From the NCBI RefSeq assembly GCF_000812685.1, contig NZ_JWIF01000067.1:62001-126000 (forward strand): 64,000 bases of DNA, in the 5' to 3' direction. A program made the position numbers and the translations under genes. Below the pieces are notes generated by a model. The model did no database searches and was not told the DNA's origin. It saw nothing but the letters and a program-made list of their open reading frames with translations. This document shows, one piece after another, positions 53,644-61,796 of the stretch. Within the stretch, counting starts at the first letter, position 1; each line of letters opens with the position of its first letter. This stretch comes from Halocynthiibacter namhaensis. Lineage in GTDB: Bacteria > Pseudomonadota > Alphaproteobacteria > Rhodobacterales > Rhodobacteraceae.

Positions 53644-53654
53644 TTGTCAGACAT
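53644..53654. promoter_or_regulatory. Candidate operator of the GntR regulator
   Basis: TTGTCAGACAT fits the FadR-subfamily consensus TNGTNNNACNA and lies in the divergent region between the regulator gene and the DUF2182 gene, about 60 bp from both starts. Confidence 0.5.
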
Positions 53655-53699
53655 TTAAAAACAATGCAGGGTATTTGCAAGACTTAGGGGGAATCACAG

Positions 53700-54470
53700 A
53701 TGATCGCAACACGCATCCGTTCCATGGGGGGCATGCATTGGCTGGCATTGTTTGGCCTGATTATGGCGGCTTGGGTCGTGTTGTATATGATGTCCGTCAA
53801 CAGTGACCCGCGAAACCTGTCTGCGCTTTACGGTGCCACGTTTTGGGCGGCACTTTGCACAGTCAGTCCAGATGTTGCCGGATTTGGGAAGCTATTTCTG
53901 ATGTGGGGCCTGATGTCCGCTGCAATGATGGCACCGACATTTTTGCCGGCGCTCGCCACCTATGAGGAATTGCCAACGTCTGATCACGTAAGCCTTTGGA
54001 AGTTGTTGTCAGGTTACTTGATCATCTGGGCTGGATTTTCGATCTTGGCTGCGGGCGCACAGTTGGCCTTGTTCGTTTATGGCCTTGTTACACCAACGGG
54101 GCAAAGCCTGTCGGGTTGGCTGACGACGGCCTTGTTGATCATGGCAGGGCTGTACCAATTCAGCCGATTCAAGGACGCCTGCCTGAGTAAGTGCCGCATG
54201 CCGCTGACCTTCTTTATGGAACGCTGGAATGAGCGCCCATGGAATGCGCTGCAGATGGGGCTTGAGCTGGGGTTAATCTGTCTGGGATGCTGTTGGGCTT
54301 TGATGGTGTTGGCCTTTGTTGGCGGCACGATGAATATCCTTTGGATGGGGATCGCGACACTTTTGATGATGTTCGAAAAACTGCCAGACATTGGCCGTCA
54401 CATCACGAAACCACTGGGGCTTGGGCTGATTGCTGCGGGCTTTTTTAATCTGGGCGCTTTTGCGCTTTAA
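53700..54470 (+). CDS. DUF2182 membrane protein
   Basis: 256-residue inner-membrane protein with seven to eight helices, matching DUF2182 (predicted metal-binding integral membrane protein). It contains LMWGLMSAAMMAPTFLPAL and LGLICLGCCWALMVLAFVGG, the usual conserved blocks, including the CLGCC pair near the end. It is followed after 24 bp by a DUF1326 gene, a frequent partner. Function is unknown; a role in metal handling has been proposed for the family. Confidence 0.85.
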   Translation: MIATRIRSMGGMHWLALFGLIMAAWVVLYMMSVNSDPRNLSALYGATFWAALCTVSPDVAGFGKLFLMWGLMSAAMMAPTFLPALATYEELPTSDHVSLWKLLSGYLIIWAGFSILAAGAQLALFVYGLVTPTGQSLSGWLTTALLIMAGLYQFSRFKDACLSKCRMPLTFFMERWNERPWNALQMGLELGLICLGCCWALMVLAFVGGTMNILWMGIATLLMMFEKLPDIGRHITKPLGLGLIAAGFFNLGAFAL

Positions 54471-54494
54471 GCGAATAAAACGAGGAGAAATAAA

Positions 54495-55139
54495 ATGGAC
54501 GGTGCAATGAATATGGAAGTGGGAACAGTGCCTTGGACCATCAAGGGCGAGTTGATCTTGAACTGTAACTGTACGGTTTTTTGCCCCTGTGTGATCAGTC
54601 TTGGCGATCATGAACCAACGGAAGGCCACTGTCAGGCTTGGTCTGGCATTCGCATTGATGAAGGCCAATATGGTGACATTGATCTGTCCGGTTTAAACGT
54701 CGGCTTGATGTTGGAAATTCCAGGTAAAATGGCCCGAGGCAACTGGAAGGCCGCAGCATATATTGATGACCGTGCGTCTGACGATGCCTTTGATGCGCTT
54801 GTGCATATTTTCTCTGGGGCGGCCAAAGGCACCACGGGTCTGTTCAAGATGTTGGTCAGTGAATTCCTGGGTGCGGAACGCGCGCCAATCAGCTTCACAA
54901 CGGAAGGTAAAACACGTCACTTGACCGTTGGTCGGACAATCCAAGGTGCTGTGACGCCGATCGAGGGCAAGGACCCGGATCAGGACGTTGTTGCGGCCAA
55001 TACGGGGTATTGGATGGGGCCGGATATTACGGTTGCCAAGGCCGACAAAGGCAAAGTGCGCGCGTTTGGGCGTGTTTGGGATTTTGACGGGCGTTCTGCT
55101 GAGATCTGTCAGATCGATTGGAAAGGTCCGGGCCGCTAA
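54495..55139 (+). CDS. DUF1326 domain protein
   Basis: 214-residue soluble protein. Near the N-terminus the cysteine motif CNCTVFCPC (residues ~24-32) is the mark of DUF1326, probably binding metal. The remainder is beta-rich (ISFTTEGKTRHLTV, FGRVWDFDGRSAEICQIDW). It follows DUF2182 and precedes dmdA by 58 bp, across a hairpin. How it relates to DMSP use is unknown. Confidence 0.85.
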   Translation: MDGAMNMEVGTVPWTIKGELILNCNCTVFCPCVISLGDHEPTEGHCQAWSGIRIDEGQYGDIDLSGLNVGLMLEIPGKMARGNWKAAAYIDDRASDDAFDALVHIFSGAAKGTTGLFKMLVSEFLGAERAPISFTTEGKTRHLTVGRTIQGAVTPIEGKDPDQDVVAANTGYWMGPDITVAKADKGKVRAFGRVWDFDGRSAEICQIDWKGPGR

Positions 55140-55160
55140 GGCGGACACATAAACCACGCT

Positions 55161-55181
55161 GCGGGGGTGATCCCCCCGCAT
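55161..55181 (+). terminator. Hairpin between DUF1326 and dmdA
   Basis: TGCGGGG and CCCCGCA (with adjoining G/C pairs) form a GC-rich hairpin without a T-run, 17 bp before the dmdA start. It may reduce readthrough or stabilise the downstream message. Confidence 0.45.
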
Positions 55182-55197
55182 CTCGAGGAGAGCCCCA

Positions 55198-56295
55198 ATG
55201 GTTGCCATTGCCCGATCAAATCGTTTGCGCCGTACTCCCTTTTCGCAAGGGGTAGAAGAGGCCGGTGTTTCGGCATATTCGATCTATAACCGTATGCTGT
55301 TGCCTGCAATGTTTGAAAGCTTGGCGGCGGATTGTGAGCATCTCAAACAGCACGTGCAAGTTTGGGATGTCGCCTGCGAACGTCAAATTTCCGTCAAAGG
55401 CCCAGATGCAGCAAAGCTGATGGCGTTGTTGACGCCGCGTGATCTATCAAAAATGGCGGATGATCAGTGCTATTATGTGCCGATGGTGGATCAAAACGGC
55501 GGTATGTTGAATGATCCAGTTGCGGTGAAACATCGTGATGATCATTACTGGATTTCAATTGCAGACAGTGACTTGCTGCTTTGGGTAAAAGGCGTCGCAG
55601 CGGGCATGGGCCTAAATGTTTCGGTGGAAGAACCGGATGTATCCCCACTGGCTGTTCAGGGGCCGAAGGCTGATGAATTAGTGGCGCGGGTCTTTGGAGA
55701 TGTGGTGCGTGATATCCGGTTTTTCCGTTATAAACGTATGGAATTTCAAGGTCGTGACCTTGTGATTGCGCGTTCTGGATATTCCAAACAGGGCGGATTT
55801 GAGATCTACGTGGATGGTGGTAATATTGGCATGGATCTGTGGCAAGCATTGTTTGCTGCCGGGCAAGATTTAGATGTTCGCGCAGGGGGACCAAACCTGA
55901 TTGAACGTATTGAAAGCGGATTGTTGTCTTATGGCAATGACATGACCGCGGCCCATACACCGTTTGATTGCGGTCTTGGGAAATTTGTAAACTCCGATGC
56001 GGATTATATCGGGCGTGCAGCCTTGGAAAAATCCCGCACCAAAGGTGCGAAATGGCAACTTTGTGCGTTGGAGATTTTCGGCGATCCGGTCCCGACCTGT
56101 GATCGACACTGGGCAATATTGATGAACGGCGAACGGATCGGGCAGGTGACTTCTGCGACTTATTCGCCTGACCATAAGATTAACGTCGCCATCGGCATGG
56201 TCCAAGCAGATCGCTTTGCCGCCGGGGTGGATGTTGAAGTTGAAACGCAGGCTGGCAGATGCGACGCCCGTCTGCGTGCAGAATTCTGGACATAA
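55198..56295 (+). CDS. dmdA: Dimethylsulfoniopropionate demethylase DmdA
   Basis: Transfers a methyl group from DMSP to tetrahydrofolate, giving methylmercaptopropionate. The 365-residue length is right for DmdA, and recalled DmdA features are visible: RRTPFSQGVEE, YSIYNRMLLP, HVQVWDVACERQ, CYYVPMVDQNGGMLNDPVAV, WISIADSDLLL and PDVSPLAVQGPKA. It belongs to the glycine cleavage T (GcvT) fold, but these stretches set it apart from sarcosine and dimethylglycine relatives. GAGGAGAG precedes the ATG. acuI follows after 11 bp. Confidence 0.93.
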   Translation: MVAIARSNRLRRTPFSQGVEEAGVSAYSIYNRMLLPAMFESLAADCEHLKQHVQVWDVACERQISVKGPDAAKLMALLTPRDLSKMADDQCYYVPMVDQNGGMLNDPVAVKHRDDHYWISIADSDLLLWVKGVAAGMGLNVSVEEPDVSPLAVQGPKADELVARVFGDVVRDIRFFRYKRMEFQGRDLVIARSGYSKQGGFEIYVDGGNIGMDLWQALFAAGQDLDVRAGGPNLIERIESGLLSYGNDMTAAHTPFDCGLGKFVNSDADYIGRAALEKSRTKGAKWQLCALEIFGDPVPTCDRHWAILMNGERIGQVTSATYSPDHKINVAIGMVQADRFAAGVDVEVETQAGRCDARLRAEFWT

Positions 56296-56306
56296 GGAGA
56301 CATCAG

Positions 56307-57295
56307 ATGTTCAACGCATTGGTTGTGAATAAAAATGACGAGGGTAAGACCTCTGCTGCGGTTGAGGCGCTGACGCTTGATCAACTGCCTGACGGTGATG
56401 TGACGGTTGCCGTGGATTATTCCACGGTGAACTATAAGGATGGTCTGTGCATCGGCCCTGGTGGCGGGCTTGTACGCAATTACCCCCATGTTCCGGGCAT
56501 TGATTTTGCAGGCACGGTGGAAGCATCAGACAACCCAAGCTACAAAGCTGGCGATAAGGTCGTCTTGACCGGCTGGCGTGTGGGCGAGGCGTATTGGGGG
56601 GGGTATTCCCAAAAAGCCCGCGTAAAAGGGGATTGGCTTGTGCCATTGCCTGTGGGGATTGATACCCGCCAAGCAATGGCTGTCGGTACCGCTGGTTTTA
56701 CTGCGATGTTGGCGATTATGGCACTGGAAGATCATGGTCTGAAGCCTGGCCATGGCCCCGTGTTGGTCACAGGTGCGGCCGGTGGCGTCGGGTCTGTTGC
56801 GACCGCGATCCTTGCAAATATTGGCTATGAGGTCGCCGCTCTGACGGGGCGCCCGGAACAGGCGGATTATCTTAAAAACCTCGGAGCAAGCCAAATTGTA
56901 GCCCGCGAAGAGATCAATGAAACTACCAAACGTCCGTTGGAAGCGGAAACCTGGGCTGGTTGTGTTGATGCGGTGGGCGGTGACATGCTTGCACGCGTTC
57001 TGGGTCAGATGAAATATGGCGCTTCTGTTTCTGCCGTGGGTCTTGCTGGGGGGCGGGGCTGCCTGCGACTGTGATTCCATTCCTTCTGCGCGGTGTGAAT
57101 CTGTTGGGCATCGACTCGGTGATGCAACCCTATGACAACCGTGTGCGGGCTTGGGGTCGTCTGGCAAAGGATCTGCCGATGGACAAGCTTGAAGCGATGG
57201 TCACGCCTGCGACTTTGTCTGACTTGCCCTCGTTGGGCAAAGACATCTTGAAAGGACAAATCAAAGGCCGTGTGGTCGTCGATGTGAACGGCTAA
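56307..57295 (+). pseudogene. acuI: Acryloyl-CoA reductase AcuI, frameshifted
   Basis: Zinc-free MDR reductase that converts acryloyl-CoA to propionyl-CoA, a detoxifying step when DMSP is used. The start MFNALVVNKND (ATG 56307, AAGGAGA upstream) and the nucleotide-binding VTGAAGGVGSVATAIL are normal. At 57050-57055 a run of six G breaks the frame: it runs into RGCLRL-stop at 57072, while the other frame continues as PATVIPFLLRGVNLLGIDSV to 57295, which is the normal AcuI C-terminus. One extra G would restore a ~330-residue enzyme. It could be a real mutation or an assembly error. It forms an operon with dmdA. Confidence 0.88.
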
Positions 57296-57323
57296 GCCAT
57301 CCCCTTAGCGGATTAAGCAATGT

Positions 57324-57349
57324 AACGGGCGTCTGATGGCGCCCGTTTT
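57324..57349 (+). terminator. Terminator after acuI
   Basis: AACGGGCG and CGCCCGTT form a perfect 8-bp stem around an 8-nt loop, followed by TTC. It closes the dmdA-acuI transcript. Confidence 0.8.
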
Positions 57350-57531
57350 CACATTCTAACCCAAGTTCTGCCACTGAGGAGGTCGTGCCAACATCATACA
57401 GCAGCAATGGTGATTGACCTCCTGCAATTTGAATGCGAACAATTTGTGGTCAGCAATCTCGCGCTGTCTGTTGCCCTTTGCAGTAACTGGCTGGAAGACC
57501 TGCCTGCACTTTAACACATCCTTCGGAGCCC

Positions 57532-58764
57532 ATGATGACCGACCTAGATATCGATTTTGTACGCAGCCAGTTTCCCGCATTTGACCAGCCGTCTTTGCAA
57601 GGCCAGGCGTTTTTCGAAAATGCCGGCGGCAGCTATACGTGTAAGCAGGTGATTGACCGCCTGACGCGATATTATAATGAGCGCAAAGTTCAACCCTATG
57701 CCCCCTATGAGGCTTCGACACTTGCGGGCCAAGAGATGGATGAAGCGCGCGAACGTATGGCGGCGATGTTGGGGGTTGATACGGATGAACTTTCCTTTGG
57801 CCCATCCACCACGCAAAACACCTATGTTCTGGCCAATGCATTTCGTCAGTACATGACGCCAGGTGACGCGATTATTGTGACCAATCAAGATCACGAAGCG
57901 AACTCTGGCCCTTGGCGCCGTCTTGCAGATGAAGGCTTTGAAGTGCGCGAATGGGCGGTGAACCCGGACACTGGCAGCCTTGATGTTGCGGATCTTGACG
58001 TGTTGATTGACGATAAGGTCAAACTGATCGCCTTTCCGCATTGTTCCAACATTGTCGGTGAAATCAACGATGTTGCAGGCGTGTGCAAAATGGCCCGCGC
58101 ACGTGGTATTGCGACCTGTGTGGACGGTGTAAGTTATGCGCCGCATGGGTTTGTTAATGTTGATGAAATTGGCGCGGATGTATATCTGTTTTCGGCTTAT
58201 AAAACCTTCGGCCCACATCAAGGCATCATGGTTATTCGTCGTGAATTAGGGATGAAACTGCCCAACCAAGGACATTGGTTTAACGGGGATGCTTTGTACA
58301 AACGCTTCACCCCTGCGGGGCCGGACCATGCACAGGTTGCGGCATGTGCAGGCATGGTGGATTACATTGATGATCTCTATGCGCATCATTTACCCGGCCA
58401 GCTGGCCAGCCCATCGGAACGGGCCAAGGCAATTCATGACATGCAACGCAGCTATGAAACAAAATTGCTGCAACCCTTGCTGGACTATCTAAGCAACAAA
58501 AATTCGGCGCGCTTGATCGGGACCAGTGATGCAGCAGCCAAAGCCCCGACTGTGGCTGTTGAACTTGCTGGGCGTGGCTTCGCAGCAGCACAAGCGCTTG
58601 TCCCCCTTGGTATCATGGCGGGTGGTGGCGACTTTTACGGATCTCGCCCGTTGTCGGCCATGGGATTAGACCTTGAAAAGGGCGTTTTGCGCTTAAGTTT
58701 CGTGCATTACACATCCGAAGCCGAGGTGACCAAGTTGATCCAGGCACTTGATCAAGTGATCTAA
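57532..58764 (+). CDS. Class V aminotransferase-fold protein (cysteine desulfurase-like)
   Basis: PLP-dependent enzyme of 410 residues in the NifS/SufS-like class V group. It has FFENAGGSYT near residue 28, LSFGPSTTQN, HEANSGPWRR, and the PLP-binding Lys in FSAYKTFGPHQG, with the catalytic loop area PLGIMAGGGDFYG lacking the Cys that true desulfurases use, so it may be an isomerase or lyase-type relative. Start: ATG 57532, or ATG 57535 at better spacing behind GGAG. Preceded by 235 bp without a gene and followed by a terminator. Confidence 0.82.
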   Translation: MMTDLDIDFVRSQFPAFDQPSLQGQAFFENAGGSYTCKQVIDRLTRYYNERKVQPYAPYEASTLAGQEMDEARERMAAMLGVDTDELSFGPSTTQNTYVLANAFRQYMTPGDAIIVTNQDHEANSGPWRRLADEGFEVREWAVNPDTGSLDVADLDVLIDDKVKLIAFPHCSNIVGEINDVAGVCKMARARGIATCVDGVSYAPHGFVNVDEIGADVYLFSAYKTFGPHQGIMVIRRELGMKLPNQGHWFNGDALYKRFTPAGPDHAQVAACAGMVDYIDDLYAHHLPGQLASPSERAKAIHDMQRSYETKLLQPLLDYLSNKNSARLIGTSDAAAKAPTVAVELAGRGFAAAQALVPLGIMAGGGDFYGSRPLSAMGLDLEKGVLRLSFVHYTSEAEVTKLIQALDQVI

Positions 58765-58771
58765 CGATCTT

Positions 58772-58802
58772 GCGGCTCCAACCTGTATTGGGGCCGCGTT
58801 TT
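58772..58802 (+). terminator. Terminator after the class V gene
   Basis: GCGGCTCCAA and TTGGGGCCGC pair with one mismatch around CCTGTA, followed by GTTTTC. Confidence 0.75.
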
Positions 58803-58909
58803 CTGCCGGCTGACAATTTTCACGTTTTGTAAAATTTGAACCTATATTTCTCATTTCAACAAAGTTACTCTACCTTAACGGTTGATTATTCTGTGAAGGA
58901 CAACGTCAT

Positions 58910-59350
58910 ATGCCTACCGCCGCCCGTCTTGTTGGTGCCATCACGTTCCCGTTCCTTGCATTTGTGCTGTCGACCATGATTATTCCATTGCTGCCCGAGG
59001 GCACGCGGATTGGGTCTTTTTGGATATTGAACTGTCTCGTCGCAATGGTGTTCGGATGGCGAATGATGGGGGTGCGTGCAACCAAGACCTTTGTTGAATC
59101 GTTGACCGGCGGAATTACCACTGCGATTACAATCTATTGCGTCGCGTTGTTCTTGCACTCTGGATATAAAATGATCCTGCTTTCTATGCGCAAAATTTAC
59201 GCGGGTCCGGTGGAAGCTGTGAAAGCTGTGTTTGACATTGGCTTCAATTGGACAATGAATTTTGCGACGGTTGGGACAATCAGCACGTTGATCATTGGGG
59301 GCATGATATGTGGATGGATGTCTTGGAATGCGCATCGCAAATGGGGCTGA
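58910..59350 (+). CDS. trgA: TrgA family membrane protein (tellurite resistance)
   Basis: 146-residue inner-membrane protein with four helices that matches the TrgA family (LVGAITFPFLAFVLSTMI, IIPLLPEGTRIG, MVFGWRMMGVRA, YAGPVEAVKAVFDIG). trgA was described with trgB and cysK as contributing to tellurite resistance in Rhodobacter sphaeroides, and the same order appears here. The biochemical activity is unknown. Confidence 0.85.
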   Translation: MPTAARLVGAITFPFLAFVLSTMIIPLLPEGTRIGSFWILNCLVAMVFGWRMMGVRATKTFVESLTGGITTAITIYCVALFLHSGYKMILLSMRKIYAGPVEAVKAVFDIGFNWTMNFATVGTISTLIIGGMICGWMSWNAHRKWG

Positions 59351-59414
59351 AGCGACCTTGATCTAAGGGGAAAGCTGTGTCAGATCTTTCGTTGAACTTG
59401 GTTTGGAGCAGCAC

Positions 59415-60539
59415 GTGACGCAACTATTTTTCTACGGCACTCTTTGCCATTTGGATCTTTTGGAACTTGTGATCGGGCGGCCGTTAAAACCGTCGGATAC
59501 ACGCAGTGTTCGCCTGCCCAATCATGCTGTGTATTGGGCGAAAGATCAGATCTTTCCAATGATCCGTGCGGAAGCGGGCAGCTATGCGGAAGGGGTGATC
59601 TTTGAGGCGGATCAAGAAGCCGTTGATCGCTTAAATTACTATGAGGGCGGGTTTAACTTTGACTTGGAACATATTGTTCCTGAAGGGGAAACCAATTCTG
59701 TAGAGGTGTATTTTGCGCAAGCCGGTACGTGGGAATTTGGTGCGCCTTGGGTCTTAGATGACTTCATTCGCGCTCATGGTGCACATAATTTACGCACTGC
59801 AAAAGCCTTCATGGCGCTTTACGGAAAACTGGATCGCGATCAGGCCATGAAACGCCTGCCAATGTTGCGCGCAATGGCTGCGAAGGGCTGGCAGGTTGGT
59901 GAGAGTGCTGCAAACATCAAGCGGGCCGGTTTGACGACAGCGGATGTCGAAGTGGTGCATCACCACCGTGCCTATGACAAGTTCTTCGCGATGGATGAAA
60001 TCACGTTGAAGCACAAAACATTTGATGGCGGCACCACAGATGGTTTCAACCGCGAAGTTCTGGTCACCGTCGATGCGGTCATGGTGCTGCCTTATGATCC
60101 CGTGCGTGACCGCGTTTTACTGGTCGAACAGTTCAGAAGTGGTGCGTTCCTACGCGGCGATATGAACCCTTGGATGCTTGAGCCGATTGCCGGGCGCATC
60201 GACTTGGGTGAAACTGCCCAAGATGCGGCGAAACGTGAGGCAAAGGAGGAGGCGGGGTTGACATTAAATGAACTTTTGCCAATTTCCGGGCATTACCCGA
60301 CGCCGGGCATAACGACAGAATATTATCATTGTTTTTTGGCGCTCTGTGACCTTCCTGACGGAACGGATGGTATCGGCGGTCTGGCCAGCGAAAATGAAGA
60401 TATCCGCAGTCAGATGTGCAGCTTTGACGCGTTGATGGAACTGCTGGACACGGGTGAGGCACAGGTTGGCCCATTGGTTGTTTCGGCACTTTGGCTGGCA
60501 CGACACCGGGATCGATTGCGCGCACAGGTGGCGGGCTAA
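59415..60539 (+). CDS. trgB: TrgB: gamma-glutamylcyclotransferase-like plus NUDIX hydrolase
   Basis: 374-residue protein from a GTG at 59415 (GGAG upstream). Residues ~1-120 look like a gamma-glutamylcyclotransferase/AIG2-like domain (TQLFFYGTLCHLDLLELV, PNHAVYW, GVIFEADQEAVDRLNYYEGG). Residues ~180-374 are a NUDIX hydrolase with EPIAGRIDLGETAQDAAKRE and AKEEAGLTLNEL forming the Nudix box, of the ADP-ribose/NDP-sugar type. It lies between trgA and cysK. The reaction that links it to tellurite is unknown. Confidence 0.88.
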   Translation: MTQLFFYGTLCHLDLLELVIGRPLKPSDTRSVRLPNHAVYWAKDQIFPMIRAEAGSYAEGVIFEADQEAVDRLNYYEGGFNFDLEHIVPEGETNSVEVYFAQAGTWEFGAPWVLDDFIRAHGAHNLRTAKAFMALYGKLDRDQAMKRLPMLRAMAAKGWQVGESAANIKRAGLTTADVEVVHHHRAYDKFFAMDEITLKHKTFDGGTTDGFNREVLVTVDAVMVLPYDPVRDRVLLVEQFRSGAFLRGDMNPWMLEPIAGRIDLGETAQDAAKREAKEEAGLTLNELLPISGHYPTPGITTEYYHCFLALCDLPDGTDGIGGLASENEDIRSQMCSFDALMELLDTGEAQVGPLVVSALWLARHRDRLRAQVAG

Positions 60540-60665
60540 CTTAACGTAGGTCAAGTTTCTCGAGGCTTTTGCTGTGGCTGGCCTTGAGTTTCCGCCTCTG
60601 CGTGCTTACTGATTAATCAAATTCCGCAGGCATATGTCTGCGTCTGAACTTTGCTGGAGACCGCC

Positions 60666-61703
60666 ATGCGCATTTGTAATGATCTAGTCGAAACCATTGG
60701 GAACACGCCCCTTATTCGCTTGAAGGCAGCGTCTGAGGCCACTGGAGCTGAGATTTTTGGCAAGGCAGAGTTCATGAACCCGGGTCAATCTGTGAAGGAC
60801 CGGGCCGCCCTATATATGATCAAAGACGCTGTTGCGCGTGGCCTTCTGAAACCTGGCGGCACAATTGTCGAAGGGACGGCGGGCAACACGGGTATTGGGC
60901 TTGCGCTTGTAGGGGCATCACTTGGGTTTAAGACGGTCATCGTTATCCCCGAAACCCAAAGCCAAGAAAAGAAGGACATGATCCGATTGGCCGGGGCTGA
61001 ACTTGTTCAGGTGCCCGCGGCGCCCTTCAAGAACCCGAACAATTACGTGCGCTATTCTGAACGTTTGGCTGCGAAGCTTGCGGAAACAGAACCAAATGGC
61101 GCGGTATGGGCGAACCAGTTTGACAATGTCGCCAACCGCCAAGCACACATTGAGACAACCGCCCCAGAAATCTGGGAGCAAATGGACGGCAAGATTGACG
61201 GGTTTACTTGCGCCGTTGGGTCTGGTGGAACACTTGCTGGTGTCGCGATGGGGCTGCGTGAACGCGATGCAAATGTCAAAATTGCTTTGGCAGATCCTAA
61301 AGGGTCGGCTTTGTACAAATACTATACAGAAGGCGAATTTGGGTCAGAAGGTGGATCAATCACTGAAGGCATCGGGCAGGGGCGCGAGACCGCCAACCTG
61401 AAAGGGTTTAAACCTGATTTCGCTTACTCGATCTCGGATGAGGATGCTTTGCCCTTGGTCTATGACCTGTTGGCACATGAAGGGCTCATGTTGGGCGGAT
61501 CCAGCGCAATTAATATTGCTGGTGCGATGAAGTTGGCGCGCGATTTAGGGCCTGGTTCTCGTGTTGTGACAATGTTGTGTGACTATGGAAACCGCTATCA
61601 GTCCAAACTGTTTAATCCGCAGTTTTTGAAGGAAAAAAACCTTCCGGTGCCGGAATGGCTAGACCGTCTTCCTAAACCAATTCCATCGGTTTTCGAAGAT
61701 TAA
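60666..61703 (+). CDS. cysK: Cysteine synthase A (O-acetylserine sulfhydrylase)
   Basis: Makes cysteine from O-acetylserine and sulfide. The 345-residue protein has the PLP Lys44 in NPGQSVKDRAA, the phosphate-binding loop EGTAGNTGIGLAL, and SGGTLAGV and GGSSAINIAG. It is slightly longer than the CysK average and its GTAGNTG loop differs by one residue from the common SGNTG, as in CBS-like plant/actinobacterial forms. Start ATG 60666 with GGAGA upstream. With trgA/trgB this repeats the R. sphaeroides tellurite locus. Confidence 0.9.
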   Translation: MRICNDLVETIGNTPLIRLKAASEATGAEIFGKAEFMNPGQSVKDRAALYMIKDAVARGLLKPGGTIVEGTAGNTGIGLALVGASLGFKTVIVIPETQSQEKKDMIRLAGAELVQVPAAPFKNPNNYVRYSERLAAKLAETEPNGAVWANQFDNVANRQAHIETTAPEIWEQMDGKIDGFTCAVGSGGTLAGVAMGLRERDANVKIALADPKGSALYKYYTEGEFGSEGGSITEGIGQGRETANLKGFKPDFAYSISDEDALPLVYDLLAHEGLMLGGSSAINIAGAMKLARDLGPGSRVVTMLCDYGNRYQSKLFNPQFLKEKNLPVPEWLDRLPKPIPSVFED

Positions 61704-61710
61704 CCCTCAC

Positions 61711-61742
61711 AAGCCCGGCCGGATCAGCGTGCCGGGCTTTTC
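61711..61742 (+). terminator. Terminator after cysK
   Basis: AAGCCCGGC and GCCGGGCTT form a perfect 9-bp stem with an 11-nt loop, followed by TTTTC. Confidence 0.88.
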
Positions 61743-61796
61743 ATTTTTGGCCTGCACCGGATTGGGCCATAATTAGACTAATGACAGGACGCAATG

